Notes: a model not told the origin generated them from the sequence alone. Shown: positions 8,191 through 20,414, counted from the first letter of the stretch. The stretch: 64,000 bases of DNA from Calocera cornea HHB12733 (GCA_001632435.1 KV424003.1:30756-94755), one strand, 5' to 3'. Made by a program: numbers and translations.

Positions 8191-11166
8191 ATGCCGGCGC
8201 CGGTCAGTTCGCAGCTACGGACGCTCATACACCAGATCGTGCCTGCTTCGGCGGGCAGCCCGAGCTTGACGAGGGAGCTGGTTGATCATGCACAGTACTT
8301 CCTCGATAGGTGCGCTTTGTGTTCTGCGATGTGGGGCATTGTTGATGCTGTGCATATAGCTATCTTGGTGGAGCCGGGCAGGGGGGAGATCTCGCGGACC
8401 TGGCGAATTTGATGCAGCGACATAGTGAGCTGCCTGGTGACGTGGAAGGAGGATGAATCTGACTTTGCGATAGTAATGCAAACGAGCTCCTCATCAACCC
8501 CATCACTGCGCCTCAATAACCTATTGTCGCGACTATACGACCAAGTGCGTAATTTCGTCTATGAAGGTCGCTCCCTAACACGTCGTACAGCCTGCTCTCT
8601 CCCGGAAACACGCTATCCTCTCATTCCTCTACACCCTATCACAGCAATCCCACCCCACCTCCTCTCGCTCCACCATCACCAACCCCCCCGCCGCAAGTAC
8701 GCGCCGCAACGGCCCCTCTCCCTTCAACACCTCTCTCGACGCTCCTTTCCCCTCCGCCCCCAACCACAACCACAGGGGCACCAACGGCCTCCCCCCGCGG
8801 ACCGATCCTGCCCCGGGCGACCCCGGGCTGCAGAGCAAAGCCGCCCTGCTCCGGGCCTACCGCTTGCGCATCGGCAAGTCCCAAGTGCCTCTGCACGTGC
8901 TCCTGCGCGATGCGGTCTACCTCCTGCAGGGCATCTCGGGGCATTGCGTCCGCTTTGTTACCATCACCACCGACACGATGGAGAAGGAGGACCGGGTCGA
9001 ATTTGTCGATACCCCCGAGGGGAGCATCCCCCCACCTACGCGGGTGCTTCTGCATCGCCTAGCCGAGCTGGGCCACCTGCACCGGCTAATCACCGCATTC
9101 CTGGACGATCGATCGCTTTCTCCGTCTGTGGGGCTGGTAGAGCAGAGCTTGCACCATGAGCTGAGGTTTCAGCTCACGGAGTATCATAAGCTCATTGCGT
9201 TGCTCGAGAGTCACGCCAGCAGGAGCAAGGCGGGCGATGATGGGGGCGGGCTGACGCTGATGCGGATGGAGGCATGGGTGGGAGAGTGGAAGTTGAGGCT
9301 CAGGCTGATGAGTGTGCTCGTTGAAGGGTCAAAGAGTAAGCCTATCCAATTGTGTGGATGGAAGATGCGCTGACGGTCACCACAGATGCACATGGCGGAA
9401 AGCTAATCAGCCTCATCCACGCGCACACGAAGAACGGCGATCCTTTCATTCGGGACTTCAGTACCCAAATCCTCGAGCAAGTCTCCAAGCCCTTCTTCAC
9501 CTCTCTGCAAGCCTGGCTCTTCTCCGGCTCCCTCTCTGACCCCTTCGGCGAGTTCTTCGTCGCCCCGGGCAAGCGGAACCACGGCGCGTCGGACCCCGAC
9601 CGGCCGGAGCGGGACGCGGTCGAGCTCGAGGGCGGCGGCATCAGTGCGGACGAGATCGATGCCGACTTTGGCGGGGACATACACCGCACGTGGCAGGAGA
9701 AGTGGTCGTTCCGCGCCGAGATGATGCCGAGCTTCTTGAATGAGGCGTTTGGAAGGAAGGTGTACTCTACGGGGAGGAGCTTGAACTTTATCAGGTATAA
9801 CTGCCATGATGTTGAGTGGGTCGCGAAGCAGGCCAGCGACTGGACGTCAAAATGTAGGAGTGTCCATGTGTTTGGCCAAACTCCTAATGCTGACGAGATG
9901 GATCAGCTCTCAAGTACAGCGACATCGCAGGACTAGAGCAGTCTATCGATGCCGCATACAAGGTTGCAAGTCAGAGGCTGTTCGAGGCGTTCTTCGTCAA
10001 GTATCGCTTGATTGATCATTTGCAAGCACTCAAGGCTTATCTGCTTTGTGGATATGGCGACTTCCATGATCTGTTGATGGACTCGCTCTCGTGCGGAATT
10101 TACCACCCTCTGACCGTTCTGAACTGATCTGCTCTGCAGTGCATTATTGGCCAAGCCAGCAAACGCTCTATATCGGCATACACTTACAACTCGTCTTTTG
10201 GACGCCATCAAAGGCTCCAACGCTCAATACGATCCACCAGATGTCCTCCGCCGCCTCGATGCACGCATGTTGGAATACTCACACGGAGAGATTGGCTGGG
10301 ATGTGTTTACTTTGGAGTACAAGGTTGAACCGCCGATCGATACGGTCATCGACCCGGATGCAATCAACAGCTACCTCAAGCTATTCAACCATCTCTGGAA
10401 GATGAGGAGAGTTGAGGGCAGCCTTGGAGCTGCTTGGGGCCGGGTGACCAGCGGTTCAAGGAGCGTCGGACGCGTGCCAGGTATGCTAATCATAACTGAG
10501 CCTCGCCGAATGCTGACCTCTTTGAAGAGCTGCAAAAGGACTGGCACCAAGTCCGCATCGTCATGGCGGAGATGATCCACTTCATCCGACAAATGCACGC
10601 ATGGTGCCACCGTGAAATCATCGGTGCGGCTTGGAAGGACCTCGTGGAGTTCGCACAGAAACAGGAAGGCGACTTGGATGCGTTGATCGAAGCACATAAT
10701 AAGTACCTCAACCAGATGGTTAGGAAGGTCATGCTTCACGACTCGAAGCGCGGTCATGAGAACAATCTGGCCACTGTCAGAGACATTTTCAACACTATAT
10801 TACAGTTCATGGAATCTACGGTAGGTCTTCTGGATTCTCTACACAACGTCATTCCTGATGTACTAGCAGGATGACTTCTGGCGGCACACGACCCATGAGG
10901 CTCATATCCGAGATCGGCAACGAGACCAAGTCAGAGGCGTTCACACTGCTCTCAGCCTCAATGCTCGCGATACTCCAGCGAGCGACGAAACCTTGGCTGG
11001 TATCCTCGCCCGTACAAAGGAATACAGCGCCAGGTTCTCCCAGCAAGTCGGCAACCTCGTCATATTGCTGTCGTCACACGCCGACCTAGACATACGGTTC
11101 TTAGCCGTAAGCTTGACCGGATTTGGCGGTTTCTATTCGAGTCGACGAGATACAACCAGAGGCTGA
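8191..11166 (+). CDS. Gamma-tubulin complex component 3 (Spc98/GCP3)
   Basis: Eight exons (8191-8309, 8487-8544, 8591-9335, 9386-9853, 9907-10090, 10140-10480, 10528-10820, 10870-11166) give 834 aa in phase. The GRIP1 region includes VLLHRLAELGHLHRLI and NGDPFIRDFSTQILEQVSKP. The GRIP2 region includes SIDAAYKVASQRL, LKAYLLCGYGDFHDLLMDSL, GEIGWDVFTLEYKVEPP and FNHLWKMRRVE. GCP3 pairs with GCP2 in the gamma-tubulin small complex that nucleates microtubules at the spindle pole body. The first intron (177 bp) and the acceptor of exon 2 are the least certain. The C-terminal 15 residues look unusual and may hide one more small intron. Confidence 0.9.
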
Positions 11167-11436
11167 GTCGTCCTTGTATTTGTAATTTATTTGGTTGGGT
11201 TTCCCAGGATCTTTATCCATAATCACGACGCGTAATGAAGTCTATTCTCCTTACAGTGCAGCCTTCCTGACCAGCAGCAATCAGGGCAAAGGGTGTTTGC
11301 AGACGACGTCGTTGCACTCTGGGACAGTGAGTAACACGTGGGCAGCATAATCATGTATTCATAGCATGACAATGCTCATCATAAGCCGTATAGAGACATA
11401 CGACCCCACCAGAGATAGTCCCCTGTCGCACAACCT

Positions 11437-12003
11437 CTAGAACTGTAGAGGAATGTCAGACGAGACCTCTAAGAAAGTGAGGCAGCCGAGACGCACGCGT
11501 AACGCTGTGAAGAACCAGCGGTTCTTGCCAGATGTGTAACGCTCTTCCAGCAGCTTCTTCACGTTCTTCTTCGAATCCTCCCTCGCTGACGGCTCCTTGA
11601 AGGTGTCTGCCTCAACGCTGCCCTTCAGACCCTCCAGCTCGAACTGGTAGCGAGTAGGGAAGAGGTGGGTATAGTTGACAACCTGCAGTGACGTCAACTC
11701 AGGCACTTGAAGTCAAGCCGAGGCAGTACCAACCTTGATGAAAGGCTTGACCTTGCTGCGCTTGGAAACAGTCTTGCCACCCATCCGCTTGGTCACCTTC
11801 TTGGGGTAGCGCTCGATACCGGCGACAAGGGCGTGCGGGTACTTGCGGTCCTTGGTGCCATCATCAAGCTGCTTGATGATGACGACCTTCTTGCCGGCTT
11901 GCCGTCCCTGGAGGACGATTGCGACCTTTCCGGGCTTGTAGACTGCACAGATGCGATCAGCATTGACTCTAGATAGCAAGGGATCGAGCTCACTTTTCGG
12001 CAT
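11437..12003 (-). CDS. RPL27: 60S ribosomal protein eL27
   Basis: Exons 12003-11994, 11942-11734, 11682-11497 and 11442-11437 give 136 aa, the normal eL27 length. The protein reads [20 protein letters not shown], later [40 protein letters not shown] and ends [13 protein letters not shown]. The first exon is 10 nt and the last only 6 nt (Phe plus stop), both needed to restore the family ends. Introns are 51, 51 and 54 bp, too short to host snoRNAs. The product is a structural protein of the large subunit. Confidence 0.96.
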
Positions 12004-12614
12004 TGTCGATAGAGAGCGCTGGACTGGTGCAGACGACGAGCGTGCCTCAGGACACAGGCGAAGCCGAAAGTGCACGGAAGCTATTCAGCCACAAACTGTA
12101 CAGTTCTGCTTGACCCTACCAGGCTCTCAGTGGCTATGCTTCCCCACATTGTACTCCAAGCGCACTTGTGACGATTCTTACGACGAGAATGATATTTACT
12201 TGCGAGTTCTTAACGCGCATACCGGGCGGACATCACCAAAACGGAGTTTTGAATCATCCAGTATTTGCTTTTGTCATGAATTTCATACGAGGTTCAGTAG
12301 CGGCATTCTGCCCTTGCTTACGCTTTTCGCACAACATTCGCGCCTGAGGTGGAGACGAAAGCACAGTCACAATACAACGAGACGTTCCACAGCAGTCCTT
12401 GATCGGTTGAGAGCAATGAACAGATCGCTAAGGCAAAGCCCCCATCGGTACAACTCGCGCTCTACAGCACAAACCCATTCCTGTTGTCAGCCAGCAGCGG
12501 AGCCGGGAGCTCACAGATGACAAACTGCAGTAGAGAGATAGATATGTCATCAAAACAACAGCGCATTAACTACACAACATAAGGGCATAACATGTCCCAT
12601 CCACGCCCATCCAA
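12004..12614. other. Intergenic between eIF2-beta and eL27, no feature seen
   Basis: This 611-bp spacer holds the eL27 promoter, since both neighbours are read from the minus strand. Open frames here on the plus strand are shadows without conserved character. Confidence 0.5.
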
Positions 12615-13931
12615 CTAAGTCGCAACCTTCGTCTTGCTGCGCTTGCCGACCTGGGCCTGGAAACCGGTCTTGACGGCACTGACGGACCGGCGGGAACCGC
12701 AGCTCTCACACTGCACGAAGAAGATACGGTTCTCCTTCTCGAGGAGAGTGTCTGGTGACTTGCAGGTCTTGCAAGTGACGTACTCCACGATGTAGCGTCG
12801 GAGAACGTTCTCCAGCTGTTTCTGCTGGAAGCGACCCTTGATGACGAGTCGGGAGGAACCATCGACGGACCCGGTTGTACCCAGTTCGGCGAAGAGGAAG
12901 GAGATGACGTGGTCGGGTGAACGATGAATACGCTTGGCAATATCGACGATGTTGGCGAAGATCGTCTTCTTGTTGCCTTCGCGCATGACGGAGGGAGGGG
13001 GCACGGTATGACGGCGCTTGCCACCAGCGAGCTCGGGGTTGTTTTGACGCAAAATACGGTAGAAACGGTCCAACAGCTGCGATATGCGTTAGAGGAAACA
13101 CTCGACGACCGTACGTAATATGAATCACCTCCTCATATGTGTAGTCTCTGTCCGTGCCGAGCCATTTCTCGTCACCCTCGCCAGCATCGACATCGACATC
13201 GTGCGCGAACGGATCGTCACCTAGATCTACATCGTCCTCCTCATCAGCCTCATCCTCATCCTCATCTTCGGTCTTTGGCTTCTTAGCCTTGCGGTCAGCG
13301 GCGTTGGCTTCCTCGAGCTCCCGCTCGAACGCCTCCATATCCAGAGCCTTCTTCGCCTTCTTCTTCTTCTTCTTAAGATCGGAGAAGTCAAAGTCCTCCT
13401 CGCCATTTGCACCGTTGGCACCGTCAGTGGCTGGGGCCGCATCACCCTCCACGAGATCATCCGGAATCGCCTTCTTCTTTTTCTTCTTCATCCCGGCGAA
13501 CAAGTCGTCGTCAGCAGGCGCCTCGCCGTTGGCAAGCTCGGGCTCCGCAGCCTCCGGGATGGGAGAAGCTTCAAGGTCCATTGGGATGTCCTTCTTCTTC
13601 TTCTTTTTCTTCATGCCATCAAACATGTCGTCCCCGTTCACCTCCCCTGCTGGCTCCTCACCCTGTGATACACGTAATCAGCACAAGCGCACATGTGATA
13701 CGCAGCCAATCGACGTACGCCCTCTAATGAGACCTTCTTCTTCTTCTTCTTCTTCATCCCCTCAAACATGTTCGAATCCTCGGTGGCAGGCTCCTCATCG
13801 ACCTCCCTGATCGGAGCGTGCGTGGGCTCGAGGTCATCGGCATCAGCGCCTAGCGGGTCCTCAGAGAAGGAGACCTTGGATTTCTTCTTCTTTTTGATAC
13901 TAGGATCAAACATGGGCTCTTCAGACGCCAT
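12615..13931 (-). CDS. SUI3: Translation initiation factor eIF2 subunit beta
   Basis: Exons 13931-13719, 13662-13129 and 13076-12615 give 402 aa. The C-terminal half carries the eIF2-beta/eIF5 fold ([22 protein letters not shown]-like [29 protein letters not shown]) and a zinc ribbon with cysteines 351/354 and 372/375 (TCKTC ... QCESC). The N-terminal half is acidic with lysine blocks that bind eIF5 and eIF2B-epsilon: I count five, at about residues 13-17, 60-66, 89-95, 130-135 and 168-173, where three are usual. eIF2 delivers initiator tRNA to the 40S subunit. The gene is divergent from the ATP synthase gamma gene, with 243 bp between starts. Confidence 0.96.
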
Positions 13932-14174
13932 ATTTGCGGATATGAGCGGCAAGTATGGTATGCAAGACGGCGAGGTGGTCGTCCGAGTCGAGTCAGTGTG
14001 CGTCCGCGTCACGGCGAGCAGATGCCCTAATGAAGTGCCTCGCTCGTCCACAATTTGCTCCCGTTTGCTCGGAGGCATCCGGCATCATTCCGCTTCTGAC
14101 GTCCGGCACCATCCCATCACCTTCCTCCTCATCGTCCCCTCCCTCGCCCTCGCTGTCCCTCCTCATCGACAGTG

Positions 14175-15241
14175 ATGTCCATGCTCGCTCGCGCTGCCCG
14201 CCCTTCGCTGGGGCGCATTACCCCGGCGGTTGGTGCGGCACCGGCTGCCGCCCGCAACATGGCCACTCTGCGTGAGATTGAGCTCCGGTTGAAGTCTGTG
14301 AAGAACATTGAGAAGATCACCAAGGTAGGCAACAACGATCTCTTGCGCAGGCTGGAATCGTGCTAAATGCGCATCACTTTGTAGTCGATGAAGATGATTG
14401 CCTCGACGAAACTGGCTCGTGCCCAGCGCGCCATGAACGCCGCCAAGATCTACGGCATTGCCAACACCTCCGTGTACGAGCATGCTGAGGCAGAGAAGAC
14501 CGAGTCTGAGGGCAAGACAAAGAAGCTGTTCATCGTCGTCTCCTCCGACCGTGGTCTCTGTGGTGGTATCCACTCATCCGTGTCGAAGGCCACTCGCCGA
14601 GAGGTCGCGAAGGACCCCGCTGACAGCAAGATCATCGTTCTGGGCGACAAGAGCAAGGCACAGCTCCAGCGACAGCTGCCTGGCGAGATCGCGCTCACCT
14701 TCAACCAAATTGGCAAGGATATCCCTACGTTTGCGGATGGTGCCGTCATTGCCGACCAGATCGTGAAGAGTGGCATTGAGTACGACTCGGTCCATCTTAT
14801 TTACAACAAGTTCATGTCGGCCATCTCGTACGAGGCTCACGTCGTCGAAGTGTTTTCCGAGCAGACGTTGAAGAACTCCCGTATGCCCCAGTTTATCGTC
14901 TATTCCGTATTCAGTGGCTCACTCTATCTAAGCGAACTTCCGCGTCTACGAGATGGAGGATGATGTCACTCGTGACCTGTCTGAATTCGCGCTCGCCAAC
15001 GCAATCTTCGCTGCCCTTGTCGAGGGCCACGCATCCGAGCAGTCGTCCCGGCGTAATGCTATGGATAACGCATCCAAGAACGCTGGCGAGATGATCAATG
15101 CCCTCACCATGCAGTACAACCGTGGCCGCCAGGCCGTCATCACCAACGAGCTTATCGACATCATTACCGGTGCATCTGGTACGCGCTTTCTCTCGTCATT
15201 CTGTCTGACTACACCTGCTAACATCGTGATCAGCGCTCTAA
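14175..15241 (+). CDS. ATP3: Mitochondrial F1 ATP synthase subunit gamma
   Basis: Exons 14175-14324, 14385-14880, 14933-15178 and 15234-15241 give 299 aa. The N-terminus (MSMLARAARPSLGRITPAVG) is a typical matrix-targeting peptide rich in Arg, Ala and Ser. The mature part starts near ATLREIELRLKSVKNIEKIT and continues SMKMIASTKLARAQRAM, the classic gamma-subunit start. VSSDRGLCGGIH and the C-terminal SSRRNAMDNASKNAGEMI block are diagnostic. Subunit gamma is the rotating shaft of ATP synthase. The last exon holds only eight nucleotides, giving the ending GASAL and stop. Confidence 0.96.
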
Positions 15242-16179
15242 TCGCACATCTGCCCGCTGGACTTGCTCGTGACGTGGTGTGGAGTAGATGGATCCCAAAA
15301 CCTCTGTCTAAATATCCCGAATAATATCCAAATCTCCGGAGAAAGAAACGTACGTGTGACAACGCAGGGTGCTTGCGTGGGGCCGTTCGAAGCCGTATAA
15401 GGCATGAGTGCACCTCATTCCATGGAAGTTCTAGAAAGTACAATGCCCGTCTAAACAGATGCGCGACTATACTATTAGAGCAACACTCGAGCGCTCCGGG
15501 GCTCAAAAGGCACTGCAGCTCTCGATACGTATATCGCGTATTGACAAGCTAAAGTAGAGCGATGGAGCCGGTCCCGGTTGCCGACGTATACCAAAAGGCT
15601 ACTCGGTTCGATGTCGGGAAGTGCGGGTCCGACAATAACGGCACAAAACGTGTCTCACATGCACAGCATAATTCATCAATTCCTCCCTTGGCACACCATC
15701 AGGGTGCAGCGTGAAGGCTCTGTAGGGGGTGACCACGCCGTCCTCATTCATTCTATGCCACCTCCTCCTCTTACTGGCTGGCGGGCCGCGACAGTCGGAG
15801 GTGCTGAAGATCTTGCTTGAAATGGAGTGTCTCGAGCTAGGCAGCCACGCAACTGGGAGCGTGTCAGCCCTGAAATCAGTCAGTGAAACCTGGTGCTTCC
15901 CTCCCAGCCTCCTCGTGCATCATCGACCTCGGGCGGGTCAGGCCCCAACGGCATTCATGTCCGGCGGTGCTGTCTACATCTTCTGACGTCGCCGAATGCG
16001 GAGATCCGACTCCCTTGGCAGGCTTGCTAGGGTATATATCTGGGACGTTACCAGCCATTGGGGCCTTCACTGCACACAACGCATCACTTGCCCAACAAGC
16101 ACTCTTCGCTATACCTCTTCGCTTGCCATATCCGAAGACATCTTCAGCTCTGTTCCGGATTGATACACAGTACATCGGC
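15242..16179. other. Intergenic, no gene supported
   Basis: This 938-bp spacer lies between ATP3 and the first secreted-protein gene. It contains no convincing frame. A TATA box near its end is listed separately. Confidence 0.5.
16033..16039 (+). promoter_or_regulatory. TATA box of the first secreted-protein gene
   Basis: TATATAT in the context GGGTATATATCTGG lies about 141 bp upstream of the ATG at 16180. A paralogous gene downstream also has a clear TATA element, unlike most housekeeping genes in the window. Confidence 0.55.
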
Positions 16180-16743
16180 ATGCTCTTCAAGCCCGCCGTT
16201 CTCGCCGTCGTCTCGGCCGCTCTCGCCTACCTGGCTAGCGCCTCGCCCCTCCCGATCGCTCGTGCTGGCCCTTCCGGCAGCGTCATCTACCCGCCAGGCA
16301 ACACCAACTTCCTGAATCTCGGCGGTACTGGTGACCTCCATATCCAGTACCAGCGCGTCGATGAAACGCTCCCGAACAATCAGGGGCCCGCCTGGACCGT
16401 CGGCATCGATTTGGCACTTGAAGATCCTACAGGCCAGCAGGCCACTCTGCCTGTTCGTACCCAGCTCCTCGGTTTTGACATCATCGCTGACGGTTGATGC
16501 AGATTGCCTATGGCTTGCGTGCCAATCCTGTCTCTGCGGAAGTGATCGACGCGCATTTCGTTCCTCCTCAGGGTGCTTGCGGAAACTACAGTCAGTCCCA
16601 CTTTTGACCGTTTCCCTAACAGCTTCCTAACCGCTTCTCATCTAGACCTCGTGGTTACCGAGCACCAATACTATCTTGGCCAGGTCATCAGCTTCAGGGC
16701 TGCTGCTCCCTCCGTCAGCGTTACTTGTGGCCCTATTCAGTAA
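16180..16743 (+). CDS. Small secreted protein, 152 aa, tandem paralogue A
   Basis: Exons 16180-16452, 16503-16590 and 16646-16743 give 152 aa. The N-terminus (MLFKPAVLAVVSAALAYLAS) is a signal peptide, probably cut after ASASP or near PIARA. The mature protein reads AGPSGSVIYPPGNTNFLNLG, then QYQRVDE, VGIDLALEDPTGQ, VPPQGACGNYNLVVTEHQ and ends SVTCGPIQ. It has two cysteines that could pair. The neighbour at 17294 shares the motifs and the last two exon lengths (88 and 98 nt) exactly, so the two are tandem duplicates. No family name is recognised; extracellular function is inferred only from the signal peptide. Confidence 0.85.
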
Positions 16744-17293
16744 AGGGCATGGGCGCCGTGCTACGTGAGAGTTTGGTACTCGATTCGCTCTCACGGAGTC
16801 ACCCAAGGACTTCGGAAACGGACTATATTAACCTGTTGTCGTGTTTGTAGCTTGGAATGATAATTTGGATCGTGGATCTATGACGTAAGATCGGGCTTCA
16901 TCTACACAGCCCTAGATTGCTCCTTCCCCTCTTAGTTGGTCCTGCGCCTGAGGCGCTGATCGCTTCCATAAGGCTGGGGTTATCGTGGCAGCGTCGTTCC
17001 CGAGCATCTCGGCCTTTTGAGGCGTCCGGCGCTACACACTGCAAATACTGCTCGCCAGCTCTCGATCCATCTGTTCTGTCGCAACATGAAGAAAGTGGCT
17101 CGGTCAGTGCACCTCTGTTGGTATTGCACTAGCTCCTGAAGTCGTGTCGCTCCGAATAGAACCAAGATAAGTGGTCGCATTCAAATGATGTGACGCAGAC
17201 GCGGTGTTCAACCGATGGTATAAATTTCGAGCTGATGGCGCTGTCTACCGACCTCGACAGCGAACCTCAACAACCCCCAAGTCTCTCTCTCCC
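16744..17293. other. Intergenic between the secreted-protein paralogues
   Basis: This 550-bp spacer holds the terminator region of paralogue A and the promoter of paralogue B, including a TATA box. No other feature is seen. Confidence 0.5.
17219..17225 (+). promoter_or_regulatory. TATA box of the second secreted-protein gene
   Basis: TATAAAT in the context GATGGTATAAATTTCG lies 69 bp before the last base ahead of the ATG at 17294, a normal distance for a fungal core promoter with a short leader. Confidence 0.6.
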
Positions 17294-17977
17294 ATGGCTG
17301 ACCTCAAGCAAGTTCTCTTTCTTTGGCTCGCCCTGCTGCTCGCGGTGACCAATTGCGCACCCGTACTGCTCAGGGATGCTTCTAGTCCGCTGAAGAGAGC
17401 TGGTCCCAGTGGCTCCGTGGTAGCACCAGCGTATATGAGTCCTCATGCTGTCTCCGGCTTTGACTCTGACATGGTCTTGATAGGGGTGGTACGCAGGTGC
17501 TGAACCTGGGAGGTGAAGCATATCGCCCCAGTCGTGAGCTACATGGTGACAAGTTTATTCACGATAGGTACCGGCTCCATCTACGTCGAGTATCAAGGCG
17601 TGCAAGGAACGACGGATGACGGGAACACGTACCAAACAATCGGCATAGATGTCTCCCTGCATGATCCTTCTGGGTTTTCAACGGATGCAACGGTGAGTTG
17701 ACTAGTAATCCACATTGGTGTCAACTATTGACGGGCTGTTTGAAGCTTGCGCAGGGCTTCAAGCCGAATCCCACTTCGGGTGTCCACATCTCAGGCTACT
17801 TCGCACCTCCGCTCGGTGCCTGTGGAACATTCAGTGCGTATGGGTGGAGATCACTGGATAACAGCTCACATGGATGCAGACCTCGTCATCACGGAGCATC
17901 AGCTCACTAATCAGCATGTAATCACATTCCAGGCCGCCGCTCCAGAGATCACCATCCAATGCGGTCCCATCCAGTGA
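17294..17977 (+). CDS. Small secreted protein, 158 aa, tandem paralogue B
   Basis: Exons 17294-17430, 17484-17512, 17568-17692, 17746-17833 and 17880-17977 give 158 aa. The N-terminus (MADLKQVLFLWLALLLAVTN, then CAP) is a signal peptide. After it come RAGPSGSVV, VLNLGGTGSIYVEYQGV, IGIDVSLHDPSG, PPLGACGTFNLVITEHQ and the ending TIQCGPIQ, matching paralogue A along its length. The second exon is only 29 nt. The gene has two more introns than its neighbour in the region coding for the N-terminal half, while the last two introns are conserved in position and phase. The role is unknown. Confidence 0.85.
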
Positions 17978-20414
17978 ACAGAGAAGTACTTGGGGGTCGT
18001 CTTCCCCCCAACGCTGGGCATTGTACCTCTCCACTGTCACTTATATCGACGGACTCATTCCTAGTCCTGATTGTTCAGTTGTTTTGCCATAGACCCGGAC
18101 TTGTACACATACGGACTTTTTAGATTTCCTCCTCTTCACATGTTGTTGTTGTCGTATACTCCGCTTAGAGCGAGCAGACAGTTGTCTCTCCCTGGTTTCT
18201 GGCTGTCATTGTCAACGTTTCATCTCGCCGCACCGGTGTCTCGGTGAAGTTGGTCGCTGAAAAGGGGGGGATTGCGTTTGTTATGGCCGCCTTTGCCTCG
18301 CTTGGGTGTTGGGCTCATCGAGAGTGTTGAGAGTACTGCACGTCTACGTGGCTTTCAAAGCAGAGCGTAGCTCGGAAATATTCGCACGGCGAGATCGCTC
18401 GTATGGCCACATTCCGCTGAATACTGGGTGGTCTGCTCATCGCTTCAGTGAAAAAGGCTGGCTAATCAGTGGATGTATGCGCACCACCTTGCGGCTCTCT
18501 CTCCCTATCCACCCCGGGTGTTCAACAAGTTCCCATTCCGTCAGTTCACCCGGTGTGCCGGTTTGCACCGGCAACGGTGATTGAACCGTGCTCAACCGCC
18601 TGAGTCGCCGCTCCTGTTCGACCACATATTCAGGTTCCGCTCTGTCGGAGAGTCCTCGTCACATAACACCATGTCTGCCGTATTGAGAAAGTTTGTGTCG
18701 GCTGGCCGTTGCGACCGTCTCGGGAGCCATGTTCGAGCTGTTCAGTAGTACGAGTTACTCAGGGAGTTGATGTTGTGGCTGATCAAGCCTGCGCCATGTG
18801 CGTAGACACTTTTCCGCACGGAGCACATATTTTTGGGCCCGTTTAAACTGCATCTATATTCTGAAAGGGGTGTCAGCCTGCCCGGTGCCTCCCATGATCC
18901 CATCTGAAACACACCATGACCGCATAAACCAGCTAGTGGTATTACAGCGTGCTCAATGGTCTTGCCGTCAGCATATCTCATCCGTCTATTGCTCAGAATG
19001 GGTCTACGGCAGTGTGCACAACTGTATACCATCAAGTAGGGATCGTTAGACATCATCAGTATTGACTTAAGGGACTCGTGTGAAGAAAAACACCGCTGTG
19101 GCAAACTGAATACCGGCTACTCTCCAGGTCAGACTGTGGCATGCTGCACCGTACAAAGACATCGGATCCGCCGGGAAAAAGCAGGGCCCATCTCAGACCC
19201 ATCGCGGCCACCCGTGTTGGTGTGGCAAATGGCTCCGGCCTGCTGACGTGGGAACGAGCGACCTATGTAGGTTCAATCTGCACTGACAAGAAGGTATGTC
19301 GAAAAGAGTTTTCTCGCTTGGATCCTCGTTGAGGCGTATTCAGCGGGAAGCTGTACTGGCCAAGTAGGCGCCCACGCGGAGCGAGAGCTAACTAGACGGG
19401 CTCTTCCGCTGAACAACGATTCCTCCGCCGACCGCAAGAGGAACTTCACCAAGGAAACGTGCATCGGGAGGTGCGAAGCAAGACTGTCTTAGGTTCAGGT
19501 CTCTCTTCCGCTGAACAACGATTCCTCCGCCGACCGCAAGAGGAACTTCACCAAGGAAACGTGCATCGGGAGGTGCGAAGCAAGACTGTCTTAGGTTCAA
19601 GGCGCGGATACCGATATCTGAGATGCATTGAATGTGGGTCAGTGACTGCCGTACGGAGCGCGGTGCTTCCTCCAGACGGCTCCGCTATTTTCACGCTCTC
19701 GCGCGGAGGGGGGGCTCCTGGGTCGTTCGACTCTTGCGCCATCGTTCTAAGGAGGACTGAGTAGTGAGACCCACTCTGAATTTTCTGCGGACGAGAGTTG
19801 CAGCGTTCTGTGAGAAACGAGCGGCGGATGTGACGCGGCAGCAGCATACGGGCGCGGCGCACGGCCAAATCGGCATGCACGGCGGAATGGATGGGTTGCG
19901 TCCGGTTAGGTGGCCGACTCCACTTTGCGGGTTGAATGGGGTGAGTGGGACGAGCAGGCTTGGTGGGCGAGACATGAGATAGGGAGGGGTACTCAATCAG
20001 ATCGCAGTTGAAGAGGCACAGTGTGTTCCGTTGTGCGGTGAGACTCGAGGCGGTGCATTCCATCTCAGCCCGCGGCCTGCTTATTACGAGCGCGGGGTCA
20101 GCGGCAGCTATCGGCCATAGTCGGGGTGAGGTGGGGCTAGAGAGGGGCCGTGTCGGCGATTACCCCGCAGTCGCGGCATTGGCCCCTGGCTCCTGGCTGG
20201 AGGGTCATCTGAGGCCTCAGCGGGTGCGCTCACACCGAGGACATCGCTGCCATCCGTCCCCCAACAGCCATCCAGCACCCCATCCACCCCACCCTCGACC
20301 TTCTTTACGTCCACTGCTTGCTGTATCATACGACTCACTCCCTTGTTGTACAACTTGTACTATATCATCAACGCCGAACCTTATCTCTTGTATCACCGAC
20401 ACGTCGACAGCGCG
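17978..20414. other. Gene-poor region with a 102-bp tandem duplication
   Basis: No frame in this 2.4 kb shows conserved-looking protein or a good exon chain. The notable object is the tandem duplication at 19401-19604. The last 300 bp, with CT-rich and AC-rich tracts, are probably promoter and leader of the gene at 20415. Confidence 0.5.
19401..19604. repeat. Tandem duplication, two 102-bp copies
   Basis: CTCTTCCGCTGAACAACGAT begins at 19401 and again at 19503. The copies appear identical through GTCTTAGGTTCA. The identity indicates a recent duplication. Confidence 0.93.

Noticed and set aside
12615..15241. Operon-like grouping of eIF2-beta and ATP3
   Set aside because: They are divergent genes with separate coding strands and a 243-bp shared promoter, not a polycistron.
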